64,000 nucleotides of DNA, taken from assembly GCF_963678635.1 (NCBI RefSeq), contig NC_087071.1, positions 26,771,378-26,835,377 on the forward strand, in the 5' to 3' direction. A program made the position numbers and the translations under genes. The first letter of the stretch is position 1, and each line of letters opens with the position of its first letter. This DNA is from Symsagittifera roscoffensis (Eukaryota; Xenacoelomorpha; Acoela; Convolutidae). This document shows, one piece after another, positions 1 to 13,301 of this stretch. The notes beneath the pieces were generated by a model. It was given only the letters and a program-made list of their open reading frames with translations, did not search any database and was not told where the DNA came from.

Positions 1-219
1 CAGTAGCAACAGACCATTTTTTTTCCGCACCAGAACTCCAATTCTAAAATTCCCGCGAGATAACTTCGTTATGTTCTCTTTTTCCGGGTTCTGGAATGTT
101 CGGATCTGTCCCGATTCTGCTACAGAGCCTTCCGGGGTACCCTCAAATGGGTAAACAGCGCTCGTGTCACACAAACGTGTCCCATCCAGAGGCTTCTTCT
201 CTAATTTTACTGTGTTTCG
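1..219 (-). pseudogene. Open frame at left edge, possible retroelement polyprotein piece
   Basis: An open frame on the minus strand runs from a TAG at 220-222 to the window edge, 73 codons without a stop, and the same frame is also open for over 20 codons upstream of that TAG. The composition is protein-like and it ends near the edge with VLVRKKNG. That string resembles the start of the reverse-transcriptase domain of Ty3/gypsy elements, where a VLVRKKDG-type motif is common. The match is short and the downstream RT motifs would lie outside the window, so the assignment is weak. It could equally be a chance open frame. Confidence 0.25.
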
Positions 220-2536
220 CTATCGAGTGTATCTAGCGTCGTATTTGGCTGAGGTTGTCTTATCGAAAGAACAACAAGACTGCTCGTACCAGGGTTAAGC
301 TCTAAACGCATTGGAGTAGTGTTCGCTTTTAGAAAATAAATGAACAAAAAATCAAAAAATTTACCAATCAATCGTCACTAATTCAAGCAGCCTTCGGATT
401 CTACCCTCTTAGTTTGATAGTTCACCTTTTTCCGACAACCACGGCAGACTCCATTTTAAACTTGTTTGAACAATATCAATTTTGGTATTTCATTCAATGA
501 TGCAAGTTCATTATCTTTGAGCCACCGTTTGGCTACGATTACTGAAAGGTAAGCTCCCATTGATAGACCGTCTTTTTGTAATTACCACAAACCGATGCAT
601 CTAAGTTGAACTTTACTCACAGCCACGCATGGTTCGCGCAAAGAATATATCGATGGCTATTTCATTATCTTCATTGAGCCGCAGACAAGTTTACAAACTC
701 CTAACATAAGTTTTTGTTTTGCTCCTCAATTTTGCCAAAGTGTTGTGTCGATGTTTTGTTCAGATAGTCATACGAGCTACCGGATAAGTTTTGCCCTACA
801 GAAGTACTCGCGACCTACCTTTTAGATATTGGCCGACGGTTCTCCTAAATCTAAGTAGTAAGATGATGACCGACATTTTAAGGTCACCAGAAAAAACTAT
901 TTGCAGTGTTTAATTTTCAACGTGGTGAGCACCATTTTTACTGTGGTGATAACCCACTTTTTTGTGCAAAAACTTGAGCGTGGTTACGTCGATAACTGAA
1001 CAATCAGGATGGCTGTTACATAATTTTTGCTAGAACAAGACCTCTGTTTGTCATCCTTGCTCCTGACGTTATAAATCTTCCTTATCGTCATTTTGAGTAT
1101 TCGAGGCGCAATCCGAGATCACTTGTTATCCGGATACTGATTGATTGACCACGATTTACGGTTGATTTTCACTGGTTTATCAAAAGCTTCCCAGTTAGAT
1201 GAACTCCTGAAGACACGGTGAACAACACCTTCTACTATGTCTTTTTTTACTGAAGTTTAGCAAAACTCCTTAAAATCAGAATGGTACTTTAAAAAAAATT
1301 GTGTTTGATAGCATTCACAGCACACTTAGTTTTGATATTTCCGCCAAACTTTTCGATTTTTGATGTGTAGCTTCGAAATTTAATATCGGTGTTTATTCAA
1401 GAGTATACTGGGAAAGCGTTTGTAGGTGATTGCTTCTGCGTCAAAATTTGATTCATTTTTCCGCGCTATTAAAGTTTGACTCATTTTTCCATTATGGATA
1501 GTTGCAACAGCTTTTCACCAAATGTGTTCTTCCTTACTAAACATTTTGTGTTGATATCGGGTTAATCCGTTTCGTTTGAATGATTGCTGTAGTTATTTTA
1601 TCAAAACAAGCGCATTTTCATCCCGAGTTTTCTATATGCGTCGTTAAATTTGGCCAAAAGAGTACCGACTTTTTGCTGACGTCTGACAGGACGGTTCAAA
1701 GAAGGTCAACCATATTTTGCGGCTGTTGTTTTTCCCCAGACTAAGTTTGCATAATCCGAGGTTAGAAACCTTGATTGAATTATTCAAACTACCTCCAGTT
1801 TTGACCTTGATTTCTAACATAAAACAGAAAACTTTCGTTTCTCTACAGTGCTATTTTTCGTGAAAAAAGAGTGTTCCACTCATGGCTTAAACAATTAGGA
1901 TGGCTCTATGAGTTGATAAGAATTCACACTGGTTGCAAACTTTTATTTCGGTTGGTGAAGAATAAACTGTTAGCAGTGAAATTACGCATCAGTTTACTAT
2001 AAACATCGTAATTTTATCGTCCATTCGATTGCGCAAAAAATCTTTTGCTGCTTCTAGGCGTTTTTAATGAATAATTTTCTGGCTTTTTTGTTTCCCATTA
2101 ATCTTTTTCCTCTACTGGTACCTTGCAGTGCTTCTCACTGCCTCCGTCAATGGAATTACAGAAGATGAACAAACCTCTTGAAGTGCATAACAACAGTGTT
2201 GTTCCACGCTAAATCCGGCAATAATAGTGAAGCGTAAGGACGGGAAGACATTGAGAAAGGACTCCACACTTTCGTTCGCAACCTGTACGCATATAACCTC
2301 CTATCGCTATTGGCCATAAATCTTTCAGCTTCCCCGGGTTGCCCCCCATAGAAGATAATGCGCAACCATGCACATCCATGCATGATTTGTATGGAAAATG
2401 ACTAATCATACGTAGCACATACGTTGGTTTCGAAAACCCTCAAAAAAGCTTTTTAACAGAGTAAAATAGTAATAAAACGGTTTTTCATCATTATGCAAGC
2501 TGTTGGTAAAATATCGAAAATTTTCACCCTTCAAAT
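220..2536. other. No recognisable gene
   Basis: AT-rich DNA with stops in all frames. Short open frames on the minus strand at 2156-2418 overlap each other in different frames and carry no motif that I recognise. I see no clear repeat in this stretch. Confidence 0.5.
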
Positions 2537-2951
2537 CATACGTCGCAACATATATGGTGCTACGTATGGAAGAGATTTTTCACCATAGTTCTTTTCTCCA
2601 GAAAACCATAAAAATAGAGGTTAATTGACAAAAATGACTTTTTACTACCAACGTCTTTCGGGTCGTTCAGAGCAATTTTTGGATGCCCACGAGAATATTG
2701 AGTTTATTTGATTATTCAGTTTCTATGTCGCGCCAAATATGGTTCTTTGTTAATCATACGTCGCGCCATATTTGTTTCCATGGTATCCATACGTCTCGCC
2801 ATGCATGACACCATAGTAACCATACGTCGCGCCATGCATGATACCATAGTAACCATTTATTTCAAGCATCCATGGTGACATATAAATTATCAACAGCCCT
2901 GGTCCCCCATTATAAAAAAAAATCTGCAACCATACGTTGCGCCATGCATGG
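2537..2951. repeat. Cluster of short CATACGTCGCGCCATGCATG-like repeats
   Basis: Variants of a roughly 20-base motif occur at about 2537, 2722, 2755, 2788, 2821 and 2931. The three best copies share CATACGT, then CGCGCCATGCATG with one or two changes. Two of them are also followed by the same ACCATAGTAACC string (about 2809-2820 and 2843-2854). Spacing is irregular, from about 30 to 185 bases, so this is a dispersed local repeat and not a regular array. The motif is CpG-containing and partly palindromic (GCATGC, CATG), unlike the AT-rich surroundings. Confidence 0.6.
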
Positions 2952-3522
2952 AAAATGTGTTATTTTAACATAAAAATACGTCGGCAATTTTTCATGGCTT
3001 CCATGGAACCAAGCATGGTGCGATGTATGGTTGCACATTTTGGTCAACTCGGGTCATATAGTTTTTCTTCATCTGATTCCACTGGAAATGACATTGGAGA
3101 TCTGCTGACCTTATTTGTTTTTGCCACAGTTCTACATTTAGGTTACACGCCTTCTATCTTGACTACGTTCTATCCGAACCACAAGTTCAGTCTCAAACAA
3201 ATCTGGCAGAAAAAAAAAACACAAACTCTTTGACTTCAGGTTGAAGGTTTCCTAAAAATATCCGATGTATGTCCTGTGCTTGGCTATTATCGTCTAAAAA
3301 TCCCACAGTTATCACTGTGTTTTGTTTCTGCAGTTGCCCTCCAATCCCTCTTTGTTCTCATGCATCCTCTAGCGACTCGACGCTTTTATGGCGAACATTC
3401 GCTTGTATAATCTTCTGATCAATACGTATCTTTGTCCTTTTAAGGGCCCATAACTTTTAACGCTGAATTGTTACCTGCCAATAATAAACTTTAAAAAGCT
3501 TTATTCTTCCCGGCTTTCAATG

Positions 3523-4058
3523 TCGTTTGTACCTTTCGAAATTTATCGACAAAGTGCTTTTTCCGCTGTCTAACAGACCTGTAAATGACTTTCGGTTCAT
3601 TTGGAACTCCATATTGAAGCATTTAGTTTTGTTTGTTGAGCAAAACCCGAACTTGTTGGTGTGTTTGCTGTCTGTTTACTCCAAAGACAATTTCTTTTAT
3701 TGTTGGTCCAACTTCAAATTCGCCAATTTTTCAACCGGTGACCTCTTTGCCCTTGCATTCGACATCTGTGATATTTGTTTTGTCTTCCGGGTTTGCGAAT
3801 TTTTGATCCTGGGTTTGAAGTTTTTGATATATTGTGATGTTTTTCCGTTTTGGCTCGTCTACAGGAACCGCTGGCTCTCCGGCCATTACTGACTAAGAAC
3901 TTGTTTTCAATGCCCACCGGTGTTTGCAGAACAAGTCTGTTCACCGAGTATATGAGGGCATCTTCTGTTTCGGTCCGTCCCATGGCCGCAACCTGTGGCT
4001 TTGTTCTCCCTCCTAAATTTTTATCACGGAGTTCGCAAAATATTGTTACGGTCCTCAT
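3523..4058 (-). pseudogene. Possible gag/protease remnant of a retroelement
   Basis: A minus-strand open frame of 114 codons (4058 down to 3714) ends in CRMQGQRGHRLKNW. This has exactly the spacing of a CCHC zinc knuckle (C-x2-C-x4-H-x4-C), with the second and fourth ligands replaced by Q and W. About 110 bases further on, in another frame, 3600 down to about 3538 reads TGLLDSGKSTLSINF, which resembles the LLDSGAS active-site region of retropepsins. The order nucleocapsid then protease is that of Ty3/gypsy-type elements. Both motifs are degraded and I found no reverse transcriptase next to them, so this is a tentative call. A chance open frame remains possible. Confidence 0.3.
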
Positions 4059-5697
4059 CCTTGCTTTTTCCTGAGCTCAAGTCTAGCATAGTTAGGAGTT
4101 ATCTGTTAAGAAACCAATGGAGCCATAACTGATCCCGTGTGTCCTGCGACCCGTCTGGGTACGCCTGCACTGACAACAAGCATTAACAACATTAATTGGT
4201 CCATTATTTTTGAATCAGATACTTACTGGTTATTTTTCGAGTCGATCATTTACTGGCTATTTTTTCTATAGTGGCCATCACGGTAAATTTCAATTGTAGA
4301 TACTTTTGGTATCACCGCAATTTGGTATCAAAAATCAACATACAGCGAGACTAAATCAAAACAATGGAGCTGCGCCCCAATTCATTACAAGCGAAGTGTT
4401 ATCCAAAGCACTGTTAATCTAGCCAAGAGCAGTTTGATTAACCTATAGAAATAATTAGATCGCAACTAATGATAAACCAGAACTCTGAAAAGTGGTCCGT
4501 GAAAGTCGAAGCAGCCATCTTGAGAAAATCCTTGAGGGTAATACTAACTTTAATTTAAAAAAAAAGGATCAGAGGTATCTAATGCTGATGCATCAAGAAA
4601 GAGGTAACACAATCAATGTTTTGCGAGCATACTACGCAGTTTAACTTACGTTCATGTAGTTTCCAGCTCAAGGAAACTGCAATTGTTTTGAACATCGCTG
4701 ATCTCAGCTTTCTCTCATGACCTCAAATTAAGAGTTTCTGTTAGCTGTCTTGTTGTGGATGCAACACCAGCTATTTATCACAAACTTATCGGCATTTGAC
4801 CGCTGGAATTAGTGAAAAAATAAAGAAGCTTCATTGTTTTTTCGCCAACGTCAGCAACGCTGGATTCTGGTAATTAGCTCAGTGGTTTGATAGAAAATTA
4901 TAGATAGATCGAACAACCAAACTAAATTTTTGCAATTAGAGGGAATATATATTAGGAAAGAGAAACTGGACTTGCACACGCGCATCGAATACAAAAAAAT
5001 AAATACAAAATCAATCCTAAAAGATCCTAAAATCCTTTCGCTCAAAAACGTAGATGCTTATGTCAAAATTGGTGATAAAAAACGTTTTTCGGTGTATATC
5101 CTCGATTTACTATTTGATTTAACGAAAAACAAAAAATAGTCTCTTTATAAGTTTTTTCGTTTTTTCAACAGTATTTTGTCTATGATAAACTTTCATAGAA
5201 AACAATCATAGTTATATAAGCTTTTTTTTCTTGAAACACAAATGTTTTTGTTAAATGTTGTAAAAAAAATTGGCTAAATGTAATCTTTAAAACTTTTTGC
5301 AATTATTAACATCGTCAGGATCATTGCAAAAAGAATAAATGAAGTTAAACTCCAAAACATTTTAATTGATATTTCTAGAAGTTTTGGAGTCATAAATTTG
5401 ATTTAGACAGGTGTGTTTTTGTTTGAAAACAACGATAACGTTTTGAGATAATTTTTATGGTCACTTACCGGAATTCAAATTCTTTGCGCTTGTCCTTGCA
5501 AGTTTTGTTTGATGATTCAACTTGTTTACAGTTTCCACAAAAACATTTGCCCTTTTTCATTTAACTCCGCAGTGCTAAAATATTTTTTTAAAAAAAGGTG
5601 CTCGATCACAGTGAACTGTCGGAACCGGTACACGAAAGGATTTCAAGGGGTCTGAAAAATCCAATTTAAGACAAGTTTAAATAATGAAAGTATGAGC
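4059..5697. other. No recognisable gene
   Basis: AT-rich DNA. A lysine-rich open frame on the plus strand at about 4930-5139 has no motif and looks like low-complexity sequence. Nothing else is supported. Confidence 0.5.
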
Positions 5698-5838
5698 GCT
5701 TATTCGATCTCAAATACTGACAGAATGAATTCTTTTCCGATCTCGTACACTGAAAACATGAACACTTTTCCGATCTTAAATACTGAAATATTGAAACACT
5801 TTTCCGGTCTCAAATACTCAAAAATTGAAAACAAATGT
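5698..5838. repeat. Short tandem repeat, about 35-base unit, four copies
   Basis: Four imperfect copies of a unit like CTTTTCCGATCTCAAATACTG follow one another. On the minus strand the same stretch is open and reads as a periodic peptide with units such as FSVYEIGK and LSVFEIE. The periodicity comes from the DNA repeat, so I do not call it a gene. Confidence 0.65.
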
Positions 5839-7445
5839 GGTAAACTATTTCTTTTGTTATAATTCTGACTGATTAAAAATTTCACTTTGTTCCAAACACT
5901 AAGGGTGCTCATCCACGATTTTATATGAGCAAAGGCTTTAGATTTTTATTGGATTCCACTAACGATAGTTAAATCCTTGCTTTTAACTTCCTCAGTTGTT
6001 ATATAAATATTCTAGCTATAGCTCTTAATTGTTCGCACAAGGACTGGTTCAGTTCAGTAAAACAAACAAACTACAATCCTTGTTATATTTGTATAAGCCG
6101 ATTACATTTTGCGGCATCCCTTTAGAAATCTATAAATGGAATCCATTTATATTTTGTAACGTGTCCAAAAACTTGTCTCTAGAATCCAGGAACACGCTGG
6201 CACCAAATAGTGCACCTTTCCAGTGCACAGTTTGGAGTTGTAATGATATTTATGCAATAAACTCTTGGCAACCATGTTGAAAAGTATCAAAAGCTAGATA
6301 AGTATCAATATAAAAGAAAATACGAATGAGTCCCACTAACAACAGCTTTAAAAAATTTGAAACATTTTCGATATTTATCTGGATCTTGAATTTAAATTTT
6401 TTCAGATTTTCAAGTGTTTATAAACAAAAAATACCTTTTCCTTTGAAACAGCCATTTAGCGACAAATTTCTTTAATTCCTTCTCACGACGACTATGAAAA
6501 CCATAGAAAGCTTTCAAACATAATGCGATAACAGGTTGAAGCAGCACTCATACTTTTCGACCATATCATTAGCCTAGCAAGGACCAATCAATATGTATTC
6601 TTCAGGTGCTCAGAAATATAATCACAAAAATTTGGTTCACGATTTTAGCATTCGAAAAAAAACACACTTCGAGGTGTCAGAGAAAAATTTTGGAAAATTT
6701 AAATCCGGAAAACCTTACAAACTTTGTAGACTTTTAGTTTTTGATGTTTTTCTTCGCAAGCTTATAACTGGTAAGAAACCATGATGACAGAAGCACGTTT
6801 TACGGTTCGCGTTGATTTTATGCTCTTCTAAAGCTTTCTGAGCAACACTGCTGTAAAGAAAACAGAGTTAAAAAAGCAGTGTTGAATTACTCTTAGACAT
6901 TACATTGTTAGTCAGGGAACTTAGAACTAAACCAATAATAGTTTATGATTAACCGTGTTATGAAAGTCTGAACGAACTTTTTTCATGATATTAACTGCAC
7001 TTCATATCTCGAATTATAAACAAGAAAGCATCTATGAAAAAGTCCAGTACCATATTAGTCACTATTAATTTTTTTTCAACTATTGTTTATTGCAACAGTC
7101 TATAATTAACCTTTACGGTTCCAAGCATCGAATCGTCAAATGATATATGTTTTTTCTTTTTAATGTGAACCGCATGCTTTTGTATCAGTGTTACTAGTGC
7201 TCAAATCTTTCAGTCACATAATCAGCATCATACAATCTGCTTCTCACCGGATCAGCTCATAATCAGGTATGTTTTTTGCTCACGGAGTTAGTCCTATTTT
7301 TAGACCTTAGTGAATCCCGAACAAGAGAAACGACCAAATGTTAGATGTTAGACGAGCACATTCAAGATATTAGTCTACTACACTGGGAAAAATTTTTGTT
7401 CATATATATGCGGGGCCGAGAAACAAAGTGAACAAAGTTTTTAAA
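5839..7445. other. No recognisable gene
   Basis: AT-rich sequence with short open frames only (for example about 6029-6280 and 6593-6784, plus strand). None has a recognisable motif, and the starts shown by translation are not well placed. Confidence 0.5.
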
Positions 7446-7632
7446 AATGTCGGTCGAGAAAGTCGAGAAAGTCGAAACATCAATTTTTGGTCAACAAAAA
7501 CGGAACGTATCTATGCGGGGTCTAACTAAATTTTAAATTTTTAAAATATGTCGGTCGAGAGTGTCAAGAAAGTCGAAACATATCGAATTTTGGTCGAGAG
7601 AGTCGAAACATACTGAAAATTGGACGAGAAGG
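7446..7632. repeat. Imperfect local repeat rich in GTCGAGA / GTCGAAACAT
   Basis: The string ATGTCGGTCGAGA followed by AGTCGAAACAT occurs around 7447 and again around 7550. A further GTCGAGAGAGTCGAAACAT follows near 7592 and a diverged relative near 7622. The spacing of the first two copies is about 100 bases. Confidence 0.55.
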
Positions 7633-10600
7633 TCAAGATATAAATCAAGCACCTCAAGCACCATGAAGAATACTACCGACTCTACTTGATAAAATTGCTA
7701 CCCAAACTGTTGTTTCTTCACATGTGGTGGATAACATTAGTCGAACGATTGCACATGCCAGTTTTAAAACTATGACAAAAAATTGGCACATAAAATTTAA
7801 AAGAGATCTATTACACGTGCGTCCAAAAAATTTCATGGTTTTCGTTCATGATTCTCCTCATCAAAAACCGAATTTCCTAATTTTAATTGCTTGTCACATT
7901 CATCACTCATCTCAATTTGGAAAGAAAAAATTGATAATGATCAACATTTAAACTTCAAAAACACACAATAAAACAAAATGATTTTGTATAATTTACAATT
8001 TATTTAAAAAACATCGAGTCCTTGTTCCGTATGCAAATGCTTTTTTTTCTGCACAGTGAAGAGTTTTTGCATGACGAAATCGGTAGTTGCTACACCTCCA
8101 ATCATATTCTCCATCTTTGAAAATCAGGTTCGGAATTTTTTTGGTCATGCATAGTCATCCCAGTTGTAATCTGGAGCTTTTAATTTTTTCAATTAATTTT
8201 TAAGCTCAGTATATTTTTCATAAGCAGTGCTACAATTGATTTCATGAAGATGCTTCGTACACCAAGCAGACTGAGATGTAGCTTTGAACATTTTGGGAGG
8301 AAGAAAGCAATATCCCCCAGTTTGTCACGTTTTATAAACTACTAATTCTTTCAATATTTTGTTTTCAATACACTCAATATCCAAAATAACCAAACCCATG
8401 ATATTAACTGTTTTTGCTGAAATTTTCGCTTAAAATGACTAAAAATCGAACAATGCATATACTGTTGAAGCAAAAGTTTTAATATATAAACAGAAGAACA
8501 CATATCCAGTCAAGTGACCAAGAAAACGGGAACTAGGAAATCTAGGTAAAACATAACAATAACCAGGGCCCGTATGCGTAGTAGACTTAACAGATCCAGC
8601 TGCATGAGATAAAATTACATGAAGTCTGAAGATTTTTTCATTTGCAACAAATTAATCCATACAGGAATTTCCGTATCCAATTAGACCCCCAAAAGGAAAT
8701 TTTTGGTCCATTTCTTTCAAGTTTATGTTTGGATCCAAAACAATACAGATACAAAGATAGTAACCTTTCCTTTTTGCATTTGGTAAAAAGTCATGCTTGA
8801 TAGAATTAATGTTTCTGGGAATTTCATCCAATTTTTGAACGTTCATTTTCTGCAGTGCATTCGTCAATAATGATACAAGTTTTTTTGAATGTTTCTACAT
8901 AAGAAAAAACAGAAGGGATAAAATCAACCAGTTTATCATACTCCTTTTTCTCCAACTGAATTTTTTGATTGTGCTTCCAAGTATTTCCTTTTCTACGATA
9001 TTCTATAAGATTTTGATAACTGAACGATGACTTAGAAAAACTCTACGTTCTCCATTATGCAAAATTCACTCAAAGTGAGAAATTTGTGATTATGTATCCA
9101 AATCTTGCAATTTTGGTAAATTTTGAGATTGCAAAACTGTTAGTGAAAGTTTATCGGATTTTTCTTGTAAGATGATATGAAAAACTCCCAAATCATTTTG
9201 AAGCTTTGAATCAAGTTATTTGGAAAAACCAATGTGCCAACCAATGTTCCAGCTCATCCCAAAAAAATTTTGAAATATGATTTAAGTAGATGAATATTTG
9301 AATTACATGACTATAATAACATCACTTTACAAAAGTATTGAACAATAGAGTTCTCAACAAACATTAAATTTCCCAAGACTTGGGCGAGTTCTTTGAATTC
9401 TTTCAAAGTATAGTTGACATATGCAACTTGCTTCAAGACTTCGTTCTCCTTTGCAGTGAAGAGTCGAATCTGAATGTAGGGTGGCTTGTTCATACTGTAC
9501 TTTTCTTGGTTGTGACACACACCCTTCTCTTCATGTATGTTGCTACGTTATACACCGCATGACTACTCCATGGTCGAGTCTCTGTCAGAATAGGTTTCCA
9601 TTACAGGAACGAATCCAAGGTTCCTGAATAACAGCATTACGTATCGCTGATTTTCTTTCTCCTTCTTTTTCACCGAGATATACTTGCTGGGATTCGCCCG
9701 ACTCTTTTTTCTTTAGCAATTGGAAGCAAGGTTCAAAGTAAGCTTTTCTGTTGTAGGATTTTTGGGACCAAGAAAGTCTCCCAATTCTTTTTGGTTGTTA
9801 GCATTTTCAATTTAGTTGGTAAGGATATCTTTTTGAGAATACATTTTTGATTTGAGACTTGAAACCAACTGATCAGTAGTAGATTTTTCAAAATAATGAT
9901 GTTTGTAAATATGTAGAAATTAGGAAAAAAGTTGACTCTTGTACTTTCCAAATAAGGTAGTAATACCTTATATGGAATACTGAGTATGTGATGATCCAAA
10001 TATGGACATTGTGTAGGTGCTGGATTTTTATATAAGCAATTCAAGGTAGATAAAAATCATTTTCAACAAGTAATCGGTGATGGCATCTGCTATGTGTCAA
10101 GCATATCCCACTTTTTATTCGGATTACAATGCAAAATTTAAATTTATCTCTGCCTGAGAAAACTTTCAAGAAACGTTCATTGTTACCCAATACTACTGTG
10201 TATCTAACCATTCATCATTCGTTCCAATGGAAAATTGCAAATTTCACTTAGTTTTCATTAATCATTGCTGAATCAAATTTTGCAAAGATAAGATAAATAT
10301 CATTTCACTTACCAAATTTTTGAATGTATTAATACTCTATACAAATACAGATTTAGTTCCAATATTTTTCATCAAGATGTGAAGTTTACAACGAATTGAA
10401 TCGTGCAGTCGAACGCAACTCGAAATGAAGAATACCGGAAAAAATACCCAGTGTTGCAAAGAAACGCTTGCTGCGAAACAAATTCAAAAAACCTTATTTC
10501 ACTTCTGCTCAGAAGCTTGCATCCAGTCAGAATCATGGATCAGCTTTTTTGGAAAGAATTCGAAATGTTCGAAACTCAAAGTATTAGACTGATTTGTTAA

Positions 10601-11610
10601 AAATTGTTGATTGTTTCATTGACTAGTATGGTTTTGTAAACAGTGAATTTTTCTACTATAATTGAATATTTGTTTATAAACGAAACAATATGTAATTTTT
10701 AGCACGTGTGCAAAAATCAAATCAGAGTTTTTTCGCAAGTTGCAAATACTGATTAGATTTTTTCAACAAATTTGCGAAAATTCATTTAAATTTTGTTTAG
10801 AAGATGCCAAAATGGTTTTGACTCTTTCAAAAATTGTGCAAAATTTTTCATAAAGTTTTTGTTTAACATGCATGTTTTTTTGTGGTTTTTTAGAAAAAAA
10901 AGCAAAAATTTTATGCATAAGCGAAAAACGAACAAACTTTGTTCAAAGAATGTATTTTAACAAATTTGGTAAACAAAAAGCCTAAAAATTTTTCCATTAT
11001 TGATGACTTTGAGTGCTATTCCCTATCTTGATAAATTGCTTTCTGGTGTTGTTGATCAACATATAAGCAAGAAATGAAATTTTTAATGATCAAATTTAGA
11101 ACAAAGATATTCATAAATTTTAAATTTTAGCAGTGCAAGGAAATTTAGTTACAATTTTCTTTAAAATGCGAAAATATTTAAAGAAAATTTTCTTAATTTG
11201 CGAATTTTTCTTTGATTTTTTAACAAGTGTGTCAGAATAGTTACAAAAAAGTTTGCATGGTGCAAAGATTAATGTAAAATTTTTCATTATGTTGGCAAAA
11301 ATTGTGATTGTTTTATTTATCATGTGTGCAAAAAATATTGTGAATTTTTTTTACAAAACGTCGAAAGTGGTTTAATTTTTTTGCCACCTTTACAACAAAA
11401 CTTGGTTAAATTTTCTACCAATTGCATACTTGGTTCAATTTTTAAAAAGTTTTTTAACAAAAATTTAATTAAAAAATTTGCCTAAGCAAGCTTTTTCTAA
11501 CAATTTTTTCTATGACCTCTTTCTTTATCTCTTTGCCCCTATCTCTTTAAAATTAAAATACAAGATGTAAAAAAATTAAATTACAAAACACAAGACAACA
11601 AATATATTAT
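7633..11610. other. Long stretch without a supported gene
   Basis: Several minus-strand open frames of 60-105 codons lie at 8652-8867, 9311-9520 and 9733-10044. The one at 9311-9520 has a balanced, protein-like composition (for example KEFKELAQVLGNLMF) and could be a relic of a gene, but no family is recognisable and frames do not join. From about 10.6 to 11.6 kb the sequence is low-complexity, with many runs of A and T. Confidence 0.45.
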
Positions 11611-12088
11611 TTACAAATCAAAGAACTGTTGAGCAGCTGAAGAGTTTTGCAAGTTCTCAAGGAAGCGCAAAGCTGTTCTTGTCTCCAACATCGGTGGTTG
11701 TCCTGGTGGTTCGCTGACTGGAGTTCTCAGCTCAGAGAACCCCTCATCCTCTTCGACGGTAATTGGGCCATGGAAGGAGAAAATTGTCGATGGTTGAGCT
11801 ACATATTTAGAGTCAGGAGTTTCGGGGTAGTTCATTCCCACATGCTCAGCCACTTTCTCCATCGTTTGCTTTTCTCCAAGTTGGTTCTCTGTCATGGGTA
11901 CTTCCGTCATATCATGTTCGTTGATCATAATCTCTTCGCATCAGCTCCACCATGTGCCAGACTTGGATTGGGATGTCCATTTGGGCCAAAAATACTCCAG
12001 AGACTGTTTCTCGTACTTGAATTTGTACAAGATCAGGCGAATTTTCTACAGGGTACAAAAGGCTGCTGTTTTGCACTGAGAAGATCAT
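11611..12088 (-). CDS. Hypothetical protein, two overlapping frames, partial or broken
   Basis: On the minus strand an ATG at 12088 opens a frame (MIFSVQNSSLLYPVEN...) that stops at 11912. A second frame opens just before that point and runs to 11611, ending in SSAAQQFFDL. The second frame is rich in E, P, T and Q (motif SEPPGQPP), lacks membrane segments and looks like a soluble or disordered C-terminal tail. The segment is richer in GC than its flanks, which fits real coding sequence. The switch of frame near 11912-11928 could be a small intron, a frameshift or a join of exons. No family is recognised. A tryptophan-rich open frame on the opposite strand (11647-12093) is judged to be its shadow. 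Confidence 0.4.
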
Positions 12089-12109
12089 TTTGAGCAATAA
12101 GTTGAGCAA

Positions 12110-13301
12110 AAGATAAACAATAAAATCAAATTTAAAGTTAAAAGGGAGGTAGTTGACGGAAGTTAAGTTGAAATTAAAGTATTTAATGCTGAGAGATGAG
12201 GTAGTTGACGGTAGTTAATTTGAAAATAAAATGATTTTTAGTTAAGAGAGGGGTACCTTCAACTCGAATGGGCGAATTGAACCAACCAGATTTATTTTTC
12301 CTTATTTGGATTGTAGTCGTTGCCAATCAGATTTTAGCTTCTTTTTTTTGGGATTCTTGGACAAAATCGTGTCCAATCGGAAAGAAAGCTCCATTTTGAG
12401 TACTTTTACACATTGTCGGTTCCAATCGCAAAAATGTTCACTTTTGTTCTAGTTGTCGTATAATCAGAAAACATTTTACCTTTTAAGGACTTAAATCTTC
12501 CAAATATGTAAAATTATACACAAAAACATTCGCAAAACTAAATGACTAAAAGTTGTTTGCTGTAATTATAAGAAATATTGCCGATATAATTAACAAAAAG
12601 TATTAAAATTAGCATCTCTGCAAGTCTCCTCATCAAGTTAATTGAGTTTTTTTGTAAATAATTGTTGAGAATCGATAATCTGATTTTTGAGTAAACAGTC
12701 GAGTTCTTTGATTTTGATGTAGATTTGAGAGTATACCTCAAAGTTGATGAATTTTTTATTGCAAATCTCTGAAAATCTGGTTCCAAAACTGATCATGCAA
12801 GATTTTGAGCTTTGAAAATTTTTAGCGAAATGGAGGAATTAAAAAAATTGCTGGTAAACTCAAGCAGTAATTTTATAGTTTTGATACGAAAAAGTAAACT
12901 CTTTGATTGAGAAGGTTTTCCTAACGAGACCTCTACTTAGTCGGAAAACTCAATTTTGAACAACATAAAAATATTAAACAGTTCACTTTTAGAAAATGCT
13001 GGAATCTGATTGGTTGAAATCGAACAAACACAAACAGTGATACTAAACAATACTTAATTTTAATTGGGTGACTTTCCCTAAGCAACAATAAAAAAACTTA
13101 GTTCATTTTGATTTTCTTTACAATAAAAGCAATCGCTCTATACTTTGTATAAATACTTGAAATATTTTTTTAGTTTATTTCAACAATTCAATAGGTATAA
13201 ATAATTTATTAATTCTTTTGGGACATTTTAAATCCCCCACTTTGATATGCACCAAGAGCTAAATCCTTTATATTAATACTTAAGAATTCTCCCAATTTTT
13301 T
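12110..13301. other. AT-rich spacer upstream of the PolB remnant
   Basis: No gene is supported. The last part (about 13000-13301) shows short matches to 61480-61790, including a GGGACA...TAAATC...CCCA block and the PSLNR start of the polymerase gene. It is therefore the upstream region of a Polinton polymerase gene. Confidence 0.45.

Noticed and set aside
2755-2951. CRISPR-like array
   Set aside because: Repeats are imperfect and irregularly spaced, there are no cas genes, and the genome is animal-like.
3527-3892. 121-codon plus-strand open frame rich in F, C and L
   Set aside because: It looks like a membrane protein only because it is antisense to a lysine/arginine-rich minus-strand frame that has a zinc-knuckle-like motif.
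11647-12093. 148-codon plus-strand open frame
   Set aside because: Very rich in W, C, H and F with no motif, and antisense to a more protein-like minus-strand frame.
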